This document shows positions 1 through 13,288 of a DNA stretch of 64,000 bases, piece by piece. How positions within the stretch are numbered: position 1 is the stretch's first letter; the number at the start of each line of letters is the position of its first letter. This DNA comes from Ilex aquifolium (taxonomy: Eukaryota; Streptophyta; Magnoliopsida; Aquifoliales; Aquifoliaceae). The translations under genes were made by a program, and so were the position numbers. The stretch is taken from positions 32,041,780-32,105,779 of the forward strand of contig OX637401.1 of the NCBI GenBank assembly GCA_951799425.1, written 5' to 3'. The notes under the pieces are model-generated. The model had not been told where the DNA came from, did no database searches, and worked only from the letters and a program-made list of their open reading frames with translations.

Positions 1-631
1 AATAATTGGAAGATGGCACAATTAGGTTCACCAAGATGGGTCAAGTATCTAAGCAAAAAAAGTGAACAATATCCCAAATCTCAAAACACTGGTTATGACC
101 AATAAGTCATGTGATGTACCGAAAAATAATTCTTATTCATTATCCATATCATTTGAAATTTGAAGGCCCCAACAAAAGTGTCGTACAGATCCTATCAGGG
201 ATATCATGTTCTCATTGTTGTGGAACCTATCTAATGTCTATAACTACCATTAACTGCATAACACCAAAATGATAATCTACTGTTTCTATTCGCGAGGAAA
301 AGCAACCTTTCCCAGCACCATTCTTGTGTGCTTGAGATATTGTAAAAGATAATAGTCTGTAAAGTTTGCTTACCAACTACAGGAGTGTATCATTTTTATC
401 AGTCAAGTTTTGTCACAGATGCACTAACAATCTAAGGGAAAAGACCAATGACATCCATTTAGTTCTTTGTTCTTTCAGCAGAAACTCAATAATGTTCAAG
501 GGGATGGAGGGCGCAAACCTTGATTCCATGGGTTAATAATGTGGTCAATACCCTATCCTATTTCTTTCTTTTAGCTTATTTGGGCCGAGGAAAATTCCAA
601 GCACAGAACAGCTGAACTATGGAGTGAATAC
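1..631. other. Intronic or 3' sequence of RPS1
   Basis: Non-coding on both strands as far as I can read. The donor after the sixth RPS1 exon lies at 630-631 on the minus strand, so this stretch is probably the last intron of that gene. No repeat or RNA gene was seen. Confidence 0.5.
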
Positions 632-3600
632 CTCAGGCTGGAATCTTAGCATGTCAGCACGAGCCATGGCTTCTGCTTGAGCAATTCTCTGCCTGAATGT
701 CTGGGCCATCTCCTCTGCCTGTCAAAACAAATCAGAAATTTGTTTAGTTGAGTATGAATTCAAAGACGACCAGAAACAAAAGATAGTCTATGCTGAGAAA
801 CAAAAAACAGTCATAAATTTAAGGAATTAAAATGCCAGCACTATCCAATTGTAAAATAATAGTCACATCAAAATCTTTGAAACCAATGTAATTAAGTTAC
901 TCTGGAAAGAATAAAAAACCAATATTGAGCCACCTTTGAAAATAAAGAGTTTGGTTAACAAGAATTGGAACTTAAACAGAAATAAGTAGGGCAGAAATAA
1001 TTACCTTCTCAAACACAAGCTTAGGATTGCGAATCATATCCCCAGGAGTAGGCTCTAACTTCTTTGTGGAGAGGCTTACTCGGCCTCTCTCACGGTCATG
1101 GCTCAATATCATCACCTACATAAGCGTTAAGGACAGAAACATTAACTTCCCTTATGGATAACATGTTTAGTCAAGACATAACAAAATACTTCCAACACAC
1201 CTTCAAAGTGTCACCAGGCTGAAGGACGGTCGCAATATCCGAGACACGATCATGACTGATCTGGCTGACATGCAGAAGGCCATTAATCCCACCAATGTCG
1301 ATGAACGCACCATATGGCTTAAGGCTCTGAACAGTTCCCACAACGACTGACCCAATTCCGAGTTGTGCCTGACTGTCAGCCATGGCTTTGCGGTTACTGA
1401 GGACAAGCCTAGACTGTTCCTCATCTACCTCCACAAACTTAAGAGGAATCTCTTTTTCAAGAAGCTCTTCAGCACTTGATTTCTGATACATTAAAGAAGA
1501 CTTCATAAAAACTTCAAAATTCGTTATGTATTTCATGCTGAGAATCATCAGAACTAGGTAGAAAATTTACACACACTAGTGGGGAAGAAAAAAGATGATT
1601 TCATTGAAGGAAAGAGAGCAAGAGAGAAAGAAAGGAGAGTGAGAGAGAGAAGCACAAGTTATATTTCTGAAAATTTATACAAAACTCTTTGGAAACTTGT
1701 CCACTTTATTCATGACATATCTCAGCATCCTCAGCCTCATTGAACTATAAAACAATATTTCATACAAAATATGTAGCAAAACTTGTCAATAAGATACCTA
1801 TGATCAAAATCATGTGCAGTAGTTTGTAAGGAATCCGCATTTAGCTTCTTTAAAAAAAAAAGGCGATTAAACGCAAAATACAGTTGGTGTTTATGCTTTA
1901 TAAGAGCATAACAAAAATGGGAGTGTTGATGCAAAAGAACACATTTTAAACTGTTCGCAACATTAGCCGGCACATTTTGGCTACAACTATCAAAAGACAA
2001 CTCTCCAGGATTCTCCATTAAGCCAGACCAATGATTTTGCATGTGTCTGTGTGTGTGTCAATTTCATGCAGTAGGGTTGAACCACATGCAAACTTAATCA
2101 TGTGATGTATCACATCAATCCCTATCTAAGGGAAAAACAACTGATCATCAATTATAACTAAACTTGCACGCCATCACAAAAATATCGTGATTGCCTTAAC
2201 CGGAAGCAATATAGTGACCAAAATTGCATGGATGATCAACAAAACAAACTTCCTCATGCTGAAAGGTGGACAAAAGTACTTCTTTCAAATACAGACAATC
2301 ACATTGTCTTTCGATAGCTCATGGCCGATATCTGACCAACTGAAACCATTTCAATAGCGTAATCGATATAGGGCCAAAAGTTCATGCTTCTTCCTCAAAT
2401 TCAGGAAGAGGAACAGAGGATGAGGAACCAATTTTGCAGCTAAAGGAAACCAAAAACAGAACCATTAACTCAGATTTCAAAAAATGTACATAGAGTTTAC
2501 AGATTAGAATAACATGTAATTATCATTAATACAAATGCGAAAGCAGGAGTGAAGAACAAACCGTTGATATCTGCGAGAAAGGAACAAACCCACGAAGACC
2601 CTCCACCACTGCAACTACTCCACCTTTGTTTGCACCAACAACCTGCATAGGTGTTCCATAAAAAATATTAGCTAAATTATTTATCAAAACAGTAAAGTTC
2701 AAAGGCAAATAATAGGGAATGCTATAAGATTTCAACACTGGATGAACTGTCACAATTGCTCCTAAAAGCAAATGGCTGCACCCCAAGACCAAAGAAAGAA
2801 CATTTGCTCTATGGATGCATCATGGATGAAACTCACAGCGTTGGCCCTTGTCCAATTTGGCCTACTGCATTGGACATTCATACTGTAACCACTAGAATTA
2901 AATACAGATAGGAAAAATTAACAACTTAATGTTGCCACAAAAAAACCTACCTTACCCTTGAGAACAACATCCTCAGCTTGAAGTTGTCTACATCTTTCCC
3001 ATGCAAGATCATATTGGATTGAACGTAAACTCAAGATCAAACTATCATCGGCTTCATTCTCACCAATGATTACAAACTCCTCACGTAAACCGGAAACTAT
3101 GCCTGCCTCTGCCACATGCTTTATATTGTGAATGGATGCTTCTCTGACAGGTAAGTATGCTGAAGATTTTGCGGTGATGTCAACTAATGCTCCATTAGAA
3201 TCTACACTGAATACAGTTCCCTTGACCTAAACAAATATGAAACATGTTTATGAAGGAAAATAGATATGAATAAAATCTAATTGGTACAAAAAGGAAGTAA
3301 AAATTGAATCTTTTTCGTGTCTGTGTGTGCATGCGTTTCATATTAAAATTGTCTTTCTACTACATTTTTTTACATATACAATACAAGGCCTTCAAGCAAA
3401 TCCTATCTTCAAAAAATTAATGTGGTTGGAGATTGCTTGAAGTTCTTTCTACTAATTATAAACGCACACTTCAAAGTTCCTACCACTTCAACTCACTTTT
3501 AAACTCTTCAAAAATTGAACCCTCCTTCAGACTTTTTTCTCATAAAACCTCCAATGGACGCAAAACCTGTCTCAATTGGGCCAACTAAAAAGCAAGCTAT

Positions 3601-4264
3601 CTGCTTCTTAGACATCATACAACAATGACGTTTTCAGAAAAACTATTCAACCTGTTCTCATTCCCTAAATTTTATCAACAGCCAAACAGTGCTCAAGATG
3701 AGTTCACTGACTTAAATCCACAAAATAACGCATACCCAATGCAAATATAAGAGGATTAACAAATAATGGTCCACTTAACCTCATACCCATTAACTATTTT
3801 ACCTCTTTTTCTCCTTTTTTTGTCCGCAAATTCCAACAGAAAATCATCATATACACAATTGAATCGTATTTAAGTATGTATGTACATGTAATAGGCTAAA
3901 ATGCAACAAATTCCGGTTCATATCTCTAGATATATGCATAAACCTTCACACACACATGCGCGTAACAGACCTTAGTGCCAATTTCGGAATTGAAGTCGTA
4001 CTTGTCGAGCGCAGAATGGAAGTCTTCCGTAGTGAATGAAAGACCTTCCATAGGGGCAGTACGGCAACGCTCATAGGCATCTTCGAATATCTCTTTGAGC
4101 TTGAGTCTCTCTTTGGTCTGTGCATTGGTTAAGGCCACTGCGGATACTATTCTCAACGAATGAGGCTTCTGAGTGCTCTGCCTGCCGTTCAATTTTGTGG
4201 TGAGCTGAGAGATTGAGAGTGGGGAGCATTTTAGCCCACCAAATTCCAGAGCCAGAGACGCCAT
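632..4264 (-). CDS. RPS1: Plastid 30S ribosomal protein S1, 3' end missing
   Basis: Nuclear gene for the chloroplast S1 protein, which binds mRNA on the plastid 30S subunit. Exons on the minus strand are 3971-4264, 2951-3226, 2562-2642, 1201-1482, 1005-1115 and 632-718. All have GT-AG borders and all junctions are phase 0, giving 377 codons. Residues 1 to about 45 resemble a transit peptide ([10 protein letters not shown] start, rich in Ser/Thr/Lys). Three S1 RNA-binding repeats follow: near 95-165 ([18 protein letters not shown]), 187-250 ([18 protein letters not shown]), and 260-340 ([18 protein letters not shown], then GLLHVSQIS). Known plant homologues are about 410 residues, so a final exon of some 30 codons is expected beyond position 632. 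I could not find it between 1 and 631, so it probably lies outside the window. Nothing inside the visible exons is broken. Family assignment is firm. Confidence 0.93.
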
Positions 4265-4581
4265 TTACACACACACACACACAATTCTGTGGTGTTACTC
4301 CATTGATATGATATGATCAGATAAGGTGGAGGTTAGACAGTGGAAGAGGACCGGGCCCACTAAATATTGGGCCAACTGATGATGCCAGATGGGGCTCTGT
4401 AATTGGACAAGATGGCCCAAATAAGACACATTTTAGGAACAGCCCACGGAAATATAGTTCATGGGTAGAAAAAGTTTTGGGCTGGGATGGCCTGCTAAAT
4501 TGCAGCCTTGGTCCTGGGTGAGTAATCTAACATGTATTTTCATTAAGGAAATGTAATTGCCACCACATGCTCTTTTTCTTT
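4265..4581. other. RPS1 5' flank
   Basis: This holds the 5' leader and promoter of RPS1, with a short CA/TG run just before the ATG (4266-4282 on the plus strand). No clear TATA box was seen and there is no other gene. Confidence 0.4.
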
Positions 4582-5492
4582 GAGTTTTTTGGGTGTGGGT
4601 ATAAATTTTTAGACTTATTTAAGGAAAAGTGTACGGATAATATTAAGTTCAATTTTAATAAAATATATTGTGTTTAGTTACAAAATTCAAATGAAATCAA
4701 AACGTTTTTACCTAAATACCATCCCTTAAATTATGCATTCTTGATTGTCAGTTATATATCTAATCAAATATGTAAAGATTTTATTAGACTCTCTCCCCTA
4801 TTTTCTCTCTCTCCCCGTTACTTTCCCCATCTCTCTCCTATCTTCTCTCTCTATCTATCATTGATAATTTATTTCTTTTCAAATATGTAAAGATTTGATT
4901 TATTTTTTCATCTCTCTCCCCTATTTTTTTTTCTCTCTTTCCCCCTATTTTCTCTAACCGTTTCTCTCTCTCTCTCTCTCTCTCTCTACTTCTATCAACA
5001 TTACAAAAATACAATTACACTAATCAGTTACACCAATCAGTTACAATTGTCTTATAATATACCAGACAATTACTCATGCGTTCTAATAAACCAAATAGTT
5101 ACACCAAACAATTACACAAAATTATGACACTAACCCAATTTGTCACGGTTGTTTATATAAACTAAATAGTTGCACCATTTAGTATCGCGGTATCGTTACA
5201 CCAATTATATATACCAAATTTAGTATAATGGTAAAGTTTTTTGTGTAATGATAAACTCAATTTGGTGTATATAATTGGTGTAACCATGTCGTGATACTAA
5301 ATTGTGTAATTCTTTGATTTGTGTAAATAACTGAATGACAAATTAGGTTGGTGTTGTAATTTCGTATAATTGTTTAGTGTAACTGTTTGATTTATTAGAA
5401 CACATGAGTAACTGTTTGGTGTTTTATAGGGTAATTGTAACTAATTTGTACAATTGATTAGTGTAATTGTGTTGTTGTAACCTTGATATAAG

Positions 5493-5539
<47 letters not shown>

Positions 5540-5809
5540 TAGGGGAGAGTGATAAAAAAATTAAATCAAATTTTTACAGATTTAAAAAAAAAATTATCAA
5601 TGTGAGAGAAAGAGAGAGATAGAGAAATAAATAGAGAGAAAATAGGAAAGAGAGAATGAGAGAGTAATGAAGAGAGAGAGAGAATGAGAGAGAGTAATGG
5701 AGTAATAAATAGTCTTTTTTCAAAAAAATGCATTTAGGGTCAAATAAGTTTTCTCAATGTAGTTTTGCTCAAATAAGTCTAAATTTTTTCACCGACTTCC
5801 AAATTACCC
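4582..5809. mobile_element. Foldback (long inverted repeat) transposon, Mutator-like
   Basis: The element is one large imperfect palindrome centred near 5235. The left arm is CT-rich (TC run near 4963-4987) and the right arm is the matching GA-rich strand (GA run 5494-5536). The ends share the motif TTTAGACTTATTT in opposite orientation (near 4609 and 5774). It belongs to the same family as the elements at 22432 and 32998. No transposase reading frame is present, so it is non-autonomous. The target-site duplication cannot be read because both flanks are T-rich. The Mutator-like call is inferred from the 9-bp duplications of its relatives. Confidence 0.8.
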
Positions 5810-8458
5810 TTTTTTTTTTCCTTTTTTTTTTTTTTGACTCTAGCCCTAATTTTATAGATTTCAGTAGCTACAATAGAAGTTGCAGTTTAATTACACATGC
5901 AACTCCAATTTAACGGGTAAATATTTATTATAACGGTGATACTATATTTTTGATAACACATTGTGCTACTAAGAATAAGAATACATCATACATGATATTA
6001 TATGATTAGTTGATGACATCATATATCACCGCTAACGTGATATCACTGTTATCATGAATATTTTCACCAATTTAGCATACTATCACAGGGCCTAATCCGG
6101 GTGGGTGGCTTTGGATGGATTTTAAGAGGCCAATTCTCTCTCCCATTCATTATGAGATCGACTTACTGACAAAAACAATTTATTAGACAGAAGTAACACT
6201 TGTTTAAAATTGAGTTCCCATGGTTTTAAACAATACCATAATACTGATAAGGTTACGAAACCTTGTACCGTATTGAAATAGATTTTCAGCCGTTGATTAT
6301 GGTTTAAATGATCCGTAACCATTAATTGAAAAATCTTAATGGTTACAAAATATAATAAAAGACATCATCTCACTGGAATTCAGGAGGGAAAAGTTTCCAG
6401 CTTTGCTATAATGAAATGTTAGTTAGCATCAATCTCAATCGCTCAATCATGCAGTAAGCAAGAGATATCTTGAAGAATATATTAAAAGTTGTATCCAGAA
6501 GTCATGGTAATCAAACAAGTCATCATTTCCTTCTTTTTCAGTTCGCCACTAAAACAAACCTCTTCCAAAACATCATCTTACGTAACTCATGTACCAGGAT
6601 TATGAGTACCAGATAGATTATGTAACACCTGTTTGATCAAAATTGGCAAAGCATATCTTTTCGGAATATTGTTGGTATTGAGAATGAAAATGACATTCAC
6701 TATCCAAACTATAGCTATAGTTTTCATTTCCGTGCGTCAATTTCTCAAATGAATCAGAAATGGTTACTTCTTTTAATTTGGTGCCTACACGTACATGTGT
6801 CATGGTGTTTTGTGATCGTCACCATCACCACCCTGAATGATTCATCATACAAGAATTTTTTTTGGATAAGTAGAGAATTGTCACGTTGAGATTAAAGATC
6901 CTCAAGTTCATGGAGCAATGGAATTTTTCTTTTTCACTGTTCAGCGACGTGGGACGCTTTTTGCATCGATCTTGTGTATTGGTGTCTCTTTTACTTTGAT
7001 TCTGTCTTCATATACTTTATGTTATCACTTGGTCATGAGTGGTTCAGTTCCTAAGGAAAGTGCCTTTGTGAAATAATATCTCCATCCCATGCAATTCCTG
7101 AAATGAGCTGTAGTAAACGACATGGATGTCTTCATCTTGTATGCAAAGGATATAAAAGTCTAAATTATGTGTGTGGATGAATTTTCACTCTATCCTGCAG
7201 TGTTTGAAGCGTATGGAAAATTTGATTCTCCAATCGTAAAGACAAATGAAACACGTGGCGTTATCAATTTGATATACAGTTGACAAAGTCTCATCTCGCG
7301 ATATATTCGAGTGTTCTCAAAATGCTCAATATCTAGAGGGAAAAAGAATGACTTGAGCTCTGTGCATCACTCCAGGAGATTCCAAATGGTATTGGTACAA
7401 TATAAGCTAAAGATGTTATCCAACAAAGAGATCTGAATAAACCTCGAGCTACTGTCCTCTTATGACAGCTTAGAATCGTTAGAGCTACCTGATTAGCGGA
7501 TTAAATTACAAATGACTTGAATATACTTAGAACCAATCTCACTTTAATTACCTCAATGCCATCAAGGAGAATGACAATTGATATAAGTTGGACATAATTT
7601 AGCTAAGAAATTGATAATAAGACAAAAGGATTCAAGCCCATAATGGTCTCGGACCATTGTCCCATGCAATGACCCTAAACCCCAAAGTTACTCCTAAATT
7701 GGGGTCATAAGTTGGTAGATAAGAGAGGTCCCTAGTAGGAGATTTTTCGCCAGAACTCCTAGAGGGTGCTTCAAAATCAGTAGCTGCACTTGAATAGAGA
7801 GAATTTGACCCACCCCAGCATCCCTTACAATCAAGCTCCTATCCATCCAATTCGGTCTCTATCCTTCACAAAACAAAAAAGGAAATAAAAATTACAAGCA
7901 CACCACGATGTCATCTATCTTGACATTCTAGTTCATCTCAAGAATTATAATTGCAAATCGCCCTTCATAAGTGTTTGGATAATTAGAAACTGAAATACAC
8001 AACCTTATAATTGTGTGTGTTGACATGCTGTTGCTGCCGTAATTACAAAAGTTAATGTAAAAAGCTAATGACTCTTGCATGGTTAGAAGAATAGCTTTGG
8101 ATTTGGCAATATGAAGTAAACTGTAAGATACAAATTTCTTATTAAGAAGAATAATCTTTGTTTTTAACTTCTTAGTAAGATGTAAACTAGCATCGATGAG
8201 CGTTATGGATAGGATTTCCATCACTCGGCCATCCTATCCTAGCCCCAAGCCTCCTCCCAACCCAATCCCACTAGCCCACTTCCACTCACCCTACCATACA
8301 GCCTCCACCCTACCACCACGGGCATATAATCCTTCCTGCTCTATATAATCTCCTTACCCTCCACCCCCTACAAATTTAATTTATCTATTACTGTTAGAGA
8401 GAGAATAGGAGGGAAAAACAATAGACTAAAACAAGTGGAAGCGACAAGTTAAGTAAAT
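5810..8458. other. Gene-free intergenic region
   Basis: AT-rich DNA between RPS1 and the galactinol synthase. Short reading frames occur (for example 6618-6803 minus and 7928-8224 minus), but none has a recognisable domain, codon bias or exon structure. No clear repeat ends were found. Confidence 0.4.
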
Positions 8459-8642
8459 CAGTAATGCTACGCTGACCAAATTTTGGGATCAAATTAAGAG
8501 TCCAAAATGATATGGCAGCTGACTTGGGCTTTTTTATTTGGTGTCATGTCATTTGAGCTCCAATAAAGACTCCAAAAAATATGTTGTCATGTCATTTGGA
8601 CTTTTAATTTGGTCCCAAAATTTGGTCAATGTAACATTACTG
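8459..8642. mobile_element. Small MITE with long terminal inverted repeats
   Basis: This 184-bp palindromic element has ends reading CAGTAATG and, inside them, TGACCAAATTTTGGGA on both sides in inverted orientation. The sequence TAAAT abuts both ends and may be the target duplication. No coding capacity. Its superfamily is not certain. Confidence 0.7.
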
Positions 8643-9768
8643 TAAATAAATAGGCCGATTGATGATGCTACGAAACAAATTCTGTAACCCTATTCCAATT
8701 CTTTCCTAAGGGAAGTCAGAAAATAGCATGTATATTTTTTAGAAAGTAATCTTTGCACAAAATAGCAGTCAATCATTAAAAAAAAAATTCTATAGATACA
8801 TAGTAACCAAAACGGCATCGTTTGATAACCCACCTTTTTATGTCAGTATATCATCCACAAAAAGGGCCAAAAAAAAAAAAAAAAGTTTAAATTTTTTTTC
8901 TTGCCATTGATCATTGGATGACTTGTGCCAATAATGCAAATTTCTGATGCGTGTAATTACTTGTAAACCTAAAAAATTGGTACATTAAAACTCTAGTATG
9001 ATAATTGAACCTTAAAGTTTGTAATGAAGGCAGTATACTATAGACCATGAAAATAAGAAGAAGATGATAAGCTTTCCAGTGGTATTGAATCAAGACAAGA
9101 ATTGCATAACATGTATATGTGATAATTATTTCGTTTATATGTATTATTTTATTATTGGATAATGATATAACATGTTTTACTAATGATTTATTAATTTAAT
9201 GATTGATGTATCATACATAAGTATAATAACCTCGTGTCAAACCATCTTAATTAGCTACATTATAAAAATAAAATAAAAAAAATTGAACGTTTGTTATGTT
9301 AACACCACTGATTTGGTAATAATAAACAATGCAACTGATTGTAATTAAGACCATTAATTACCGCATATATCAATGAAGCCCCAAAAAAGCAACTTCCTTG
9401 TATATTAAATCCATGATTGACAAAAAAAAGTATATTATATCCATAAACCTTCAGAATCAGACGAAAATATCCCCACTCCGAGCGTCAAAACCACAACCAA
9501 ACCTTCTATCGAATCCATAATTAGGACAAAATACATGACCAAATTCGATAATTTCATATTTGACCACTATTTAAGGGAAGAAAAGAGAAATATCCATGGC
9601 CATATCTCACGTACTCGATCGATGATAAACGGACTAAAATAACAGTATATCATTGAAGGGACACATGTCCAATGGAATCAAAGTCTTTTTTAAGAAAAGA
9701 TCTTCGAATTATACGTTTGCCCACAATAGTCTCTTACCTTATGCATGCACAGCAGCACTTCAAAGGTA
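8643..9768. other. Intergenic region and galactinol synthase upstream region
   Basis: AT-rich, with no gene seen. The last 200 bases are the promoter region of the galactinol synthase. They contain a CCAAT motif near 9667-9672 and a CACGTA (ACGT-core) motif near 9608, whose role is unproven. Confidence 0.4.
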
Positions 9769-9776
9769 TATATAAA
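9769..9776 (+). promoter_or_regulatory. TATA box of the galactinol synthase gene
   Basis: TATATAAA lies about 100 bases before the ATG at 9871. A CA dinucleotide run (from about 9801) falls in the expected 5' leader. The position decides the start codon: an in-frame ATG at 9745 lies upstream of this box and should not be transcribed. Confidence 0.7.
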
Positions 9777-9870
9777 GGGGTGGAAGGCCATCTTTAATAC
9801 ACACACACACACACAGTCTTCAATATATCTTTCTGTGAATCCATCCTTGTTTTCTTTGTCCTTTGAAAAT

Positions 9871-11810
9871 ATGTCTACGGAAACGGTTATTGTGAACTGT
9901 TCAGAAGTGGGATCGGAGTCAATGGCTATGCCAAAAAGGGCTTATGTTACTTTCTTGGCAGGAAATGGAGATTATGTGAAAGGGGTTGTTGGCTTAGCTA
10001 AAGGTTTAAGGAAGGCCAAAAGTGCTTACCCCCTTGTGGTCGCTGTCTTGCCAGATGTGCCCCAAGATCATCGCGAGATCCTTGAATCTCAAGGGTGTAT
10101 TGTCCGCGAGATTGAGCCAGTGTATCCACCAGAGAATCAAACTCAGTTTGCCATGGCGTATTACGTTATCAACTACTCAAAACTTCGTATTTGGGAGGTT
10201 TGTGATCAATATTAATTTTTTTGGTTGCATGTGTGTTGCCCAATATATTGTTGCTCATGTTACATATATATTGCGCATAGAGATTTGTTTCTAAAATACA
10301 ATATAATATTTTTTTTCTATACCGAAATTGCGATTTATCCATTTGCAATCATGTTCATTGTTCATGTAAATACCAAAAGAATTAAAATTGTCAAATTAAA
10401 AGCGCAATTATCACCTTTTCTGAGATTTAGGTTTGACACGCATGCTTCGGTCATAATATGTACCGACAAAATTTGGAAAAGTAAAAACAATAGATCGTTT
10501 ATAATGTATCCTTTTTCTTCTTTTGTAGCTTAAGAAAAAATATGTAAATACTTTACCAATCAACTTATATATGAAGCTAGATTTTTTACCCGAATAATTT
10601 GTGTTGGGTATTGCATACGTGAGAATCTCATATCAGATAGAAAAACAAGGTAAAAATGTCATAATATATTATTGATAGACTCACCACATATAGTCTTAAG
10701 TTCTTAGATGGATTTGAGTTCCAAACATGTATATTGAATCTTGAATTATTGGGCTCGCAGTCTCCCAAGTCCTAACAATTCGGATTCCTTCCGTTTTCAT
10801 ACTTTCTTGATCTAAGGTGTTGACGCTACCTTTTAGTTCTGCTATAAGGTGTTGAATCAGATCTGTAGCTATATTGATCATATAACTGATGACATGATGA
10901 GATTTATTGTTGTTGAAGTTTGTGGAGTATAGCAAGATGATATACTTGGATGGAGATATTCAAGTTTTCGGTAACATTGATCACCTCTTTGAGTATCCGG
11001 ATGGGTACTTTTATGCCGTTATGGACTGTTTCTGTGAGAAAACTTGGAGAGACACACCTCAATTTAAGATTGGCTACTGTCAACAATGCCCAGAAAAAAT
11101 CCAGTGGCCAGCGGAGTTAGGTCCATCTCCACCATTGTACTTCAATGCTGGCATGTTCATCTATGAGCCAAAGTTGTCCACTTACAATGATCTTTTGAAT
11201 ACCCTCCAAGTCACCCCTACTACTGTGTTTGCAGAGCAGGTAATAACCACATACATACAAGTAATATTTTTGGTCTTTCTCAAATGGAAGTTGAAGATAT
11301 TTTTCGAATTACAATGCATGTTTCTTCAAAAAATTAACTTGTTTGGATAATAAATTACGCATGCAGGATTTTCTGAACATGTTCTTTAGGGACATCTACC
11401 GCCCTATCCCTCCAGTGTACAACCTTGTTTTGGCAATGTTGTGGCGACACCCAGAGAAGATAGACCTTGACAAAGTGAAAGTTGTTCACTATTGTGCTGC
11501 GGTGAGTGTTAGCAAACATAAATTCCATTGCATAACAAGAAAATTAATGTAAATATATAGTTAATTATCATTTAGAGCATAGTAAATAGTACCTTTACTG
11601 ATACAGGGAGCAAAGCCATGGAGGTACACTGGTAAAGAGGAGAACATGCAGCGAGAAGACATAAAGATGCTGGTGGAAAAATGGTGGAAAATATACAAAG
11701 ACGAATCGTTGGATTATAAGAACACATCAAAGGATGAGGCGAAAGCAACAATTCCGGTTCATTCAGAGAATGGTGTTCCTAGCTACATTACTGCGCCATC
11801 AGCAGCCTGA
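9871..11810 (+). CDS. GolS: Galactinol synthase, complete, four exons
   Basis: Transfers galactose from UDP-galactose to myo-inositol to form galactinol, the first committed step of raffinose-family oligosaccharide synthesis (cytosolic GT8 glycosyltransferase). Exons are 9871-10197, 10919-11239, 11367-11501 and 11607-11810. All junctions are phase 0 and the protein is 328 residues, normal for the family. Motifs visible are KRAYVTFLAGNGDYVKG near the N terminus, the metal-binding DGD in MIYLDGDIQVFGNIDH, the cysteine-rich CFCEKTW and GYCQQCPEK segments, HYCAAGAKPW across the third and fourth exons, and the hallmark C-terminal pentapeptide APSAA. The ATG at 9871 is preferred because it lies just after a TATA box and gives the usual N terminus. 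Family members are often induced by drought, cold or heat, but no specific stress element is proven here. Nothing is broken. Confidence 0.97.
10198..10918 (+). other. Large first intron of galactinol synthase
   Basis: 721 bases, AT-rich, with clean GT and AG borders. No coding segment or clear transposon ends were seen. Confidence 0.7.
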
Positions 11811-12542
11811 CTCATTTTAGGACAAAGCTAGCTACTTCTAGATTTAGTTCCACTGGTTATGCTTTTCTATCTATCATCAGTATAACCACTATAGGCTTGA
11901 CTATAGATATACTCTCGCCATTCAAATAAGTATTAGCTCTCTATTAGTTTCAGGATTGCTTTGTTTAACTTGTGTTTATCTACTTCCTTCAAACTGAGGA
12001 AACTACACCTACTATTCTTAATTTAACTATGTTGGTGTTTAATAACTATTTACTGTTTTGGGCCATTTGCATGAATGAGCTAGGGTTGGTTTGTTGGAGC
12101 AATCATTTAAATAATCTGATGGTTAATGTTATGAATCAAGTGGAAGCTTGGGAGAAGGAAGCTTTCGCCTATCCCTAGAGTTACTTTTCAATTAAGCAAG
12201 TGCAAGGTCATATAATTCTGCAATCATTCAATCTTAAATGTATGTTGCACCACATCTAAAGGACATGTTGTTGGAGTAATTGTGTGACATAGTGAAGGCC
12301 AAGATGTTCCCCAAAACGGCAGAAGTAATTCCTTTTTCAAAGAATGCCGAATGTTCAAAAGAAAAAGTTAATTCTTAATACAGCAAGTAACGTAGATTCA
12401 TAAGAGATTTATCTTCCTTGATGATGCATCAAGTGACGCAAGGTCAAGTGTGCTCTATGTCAGAGTGAATTTGATTTAGAAAGAGAAGCCAAACTAATTT
12501 AGTCGTCCAAAGGCTTGACATAGAGAAAAAAACTGAAATCAA
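11811..12542. other. Galactinol synthase 3' region and intergenic DNA
   Basis: Contains the 3' untranslated region and AT-rich spacer. The short frame at 11972-12178 has no recognisable domain. Confidence 0.4.
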
Positions 12543-12899
12543 TGCATCTCCAACCATAACTCAAATTTAAATTTGAGTAAAAAATCTAAATAAAAAATCT
12601 AAAAAACTTGCTTCAACTCTTACTCAAACTTATACCAAATCAATGGAGACTCTTTTTTGTACTCAAATTAAGGGAGACTCAAATCTTTATCCAAATCTTT
12701 AATAGTGAGATTTCACCCTCTTTTAAAGATCCAATGATTATCTTTACTCATTTAATTTTGGATTTGCCCTCATTTAAATTTAGGTTTCTCCTTCTTTAAA
12801 TTTGAGTTTGTCAATTGGAGCCATTTGTATCAAATCAAGCTTTTTACTCAAATACTAACTTAAATTTAAGTAAAAATTTGAGTCATGGTTGGAGATGTT
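12543..12899. mobile_element. MITE with CATCTCCAACCAT termini
   Basis: The terminal motif CATCTCCAACCAT (left, near 12545) is repeated inverted as ATGGTTGGAGATG (right, near 12885). It is followed inwards by ACTCAAATTTA-type sequence on both sides. The roughly 357-bp element has no coding capacity. Target duplication not clear. Confidence 0.65.
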
Positions 12900-13288
12900 C
12901 TTAATGATAATGGCAGAGCTACTAAGCAATGGGCATTAGAGTTCGAATCTCATCAATATTGATTTATATTTTAAAGGAAAACTAAAATCTCAATCAAACT
13001 GCCGATTTTCAAATTGAAGCCTTTATTAAGAAAAAGAAAATCAAAATTTAAAAAAAGGATGTTTCTTTTTTTTTTTTTAGCAAGTGAAGGCATATATGCA
13101 ACAACAAATGCACTGAATAAATATATGGCATCACAAAATTTTCGCAAAAATTCCAGAAATTCAGGCCATAGATTCACAAATGTTGTGCAATTTCATACAA
13201 TACTCCACTGGATTCTCCTACAAATGAGAAATCATTCAAATCTTAATAGTATAAATCATTGGATTAATGCTTTGAATTTTACAAATAA
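12900..13288. other. Intergenic spacer with a tRNA-like scrap
   Basis: Near 12909-12955 a TGGCAGAGCTA motif is followed by GAGTTCGAATC, resembling tRNA A and B boxes. It could be a worn SINE head, but no 3' tail or flanking duplication was found. Otherwise AT-rich and featureless. Confidence 0.3.

Noticed and set aside
9745-9870. Longer galactinol synthase start at ATG 9745
   Set aside because: It lies upstream of the TATA box at 9769-9776, and the extra residues look like leader sequence (CA repeats). ATG 9871 gives the family N terminus.
12906-12990. tRNA gene
   Set aside because: A- and B-box-like motifs exist, but no cloverleaf arms or anticodon stem could be drawn. At most a SINE scrap.
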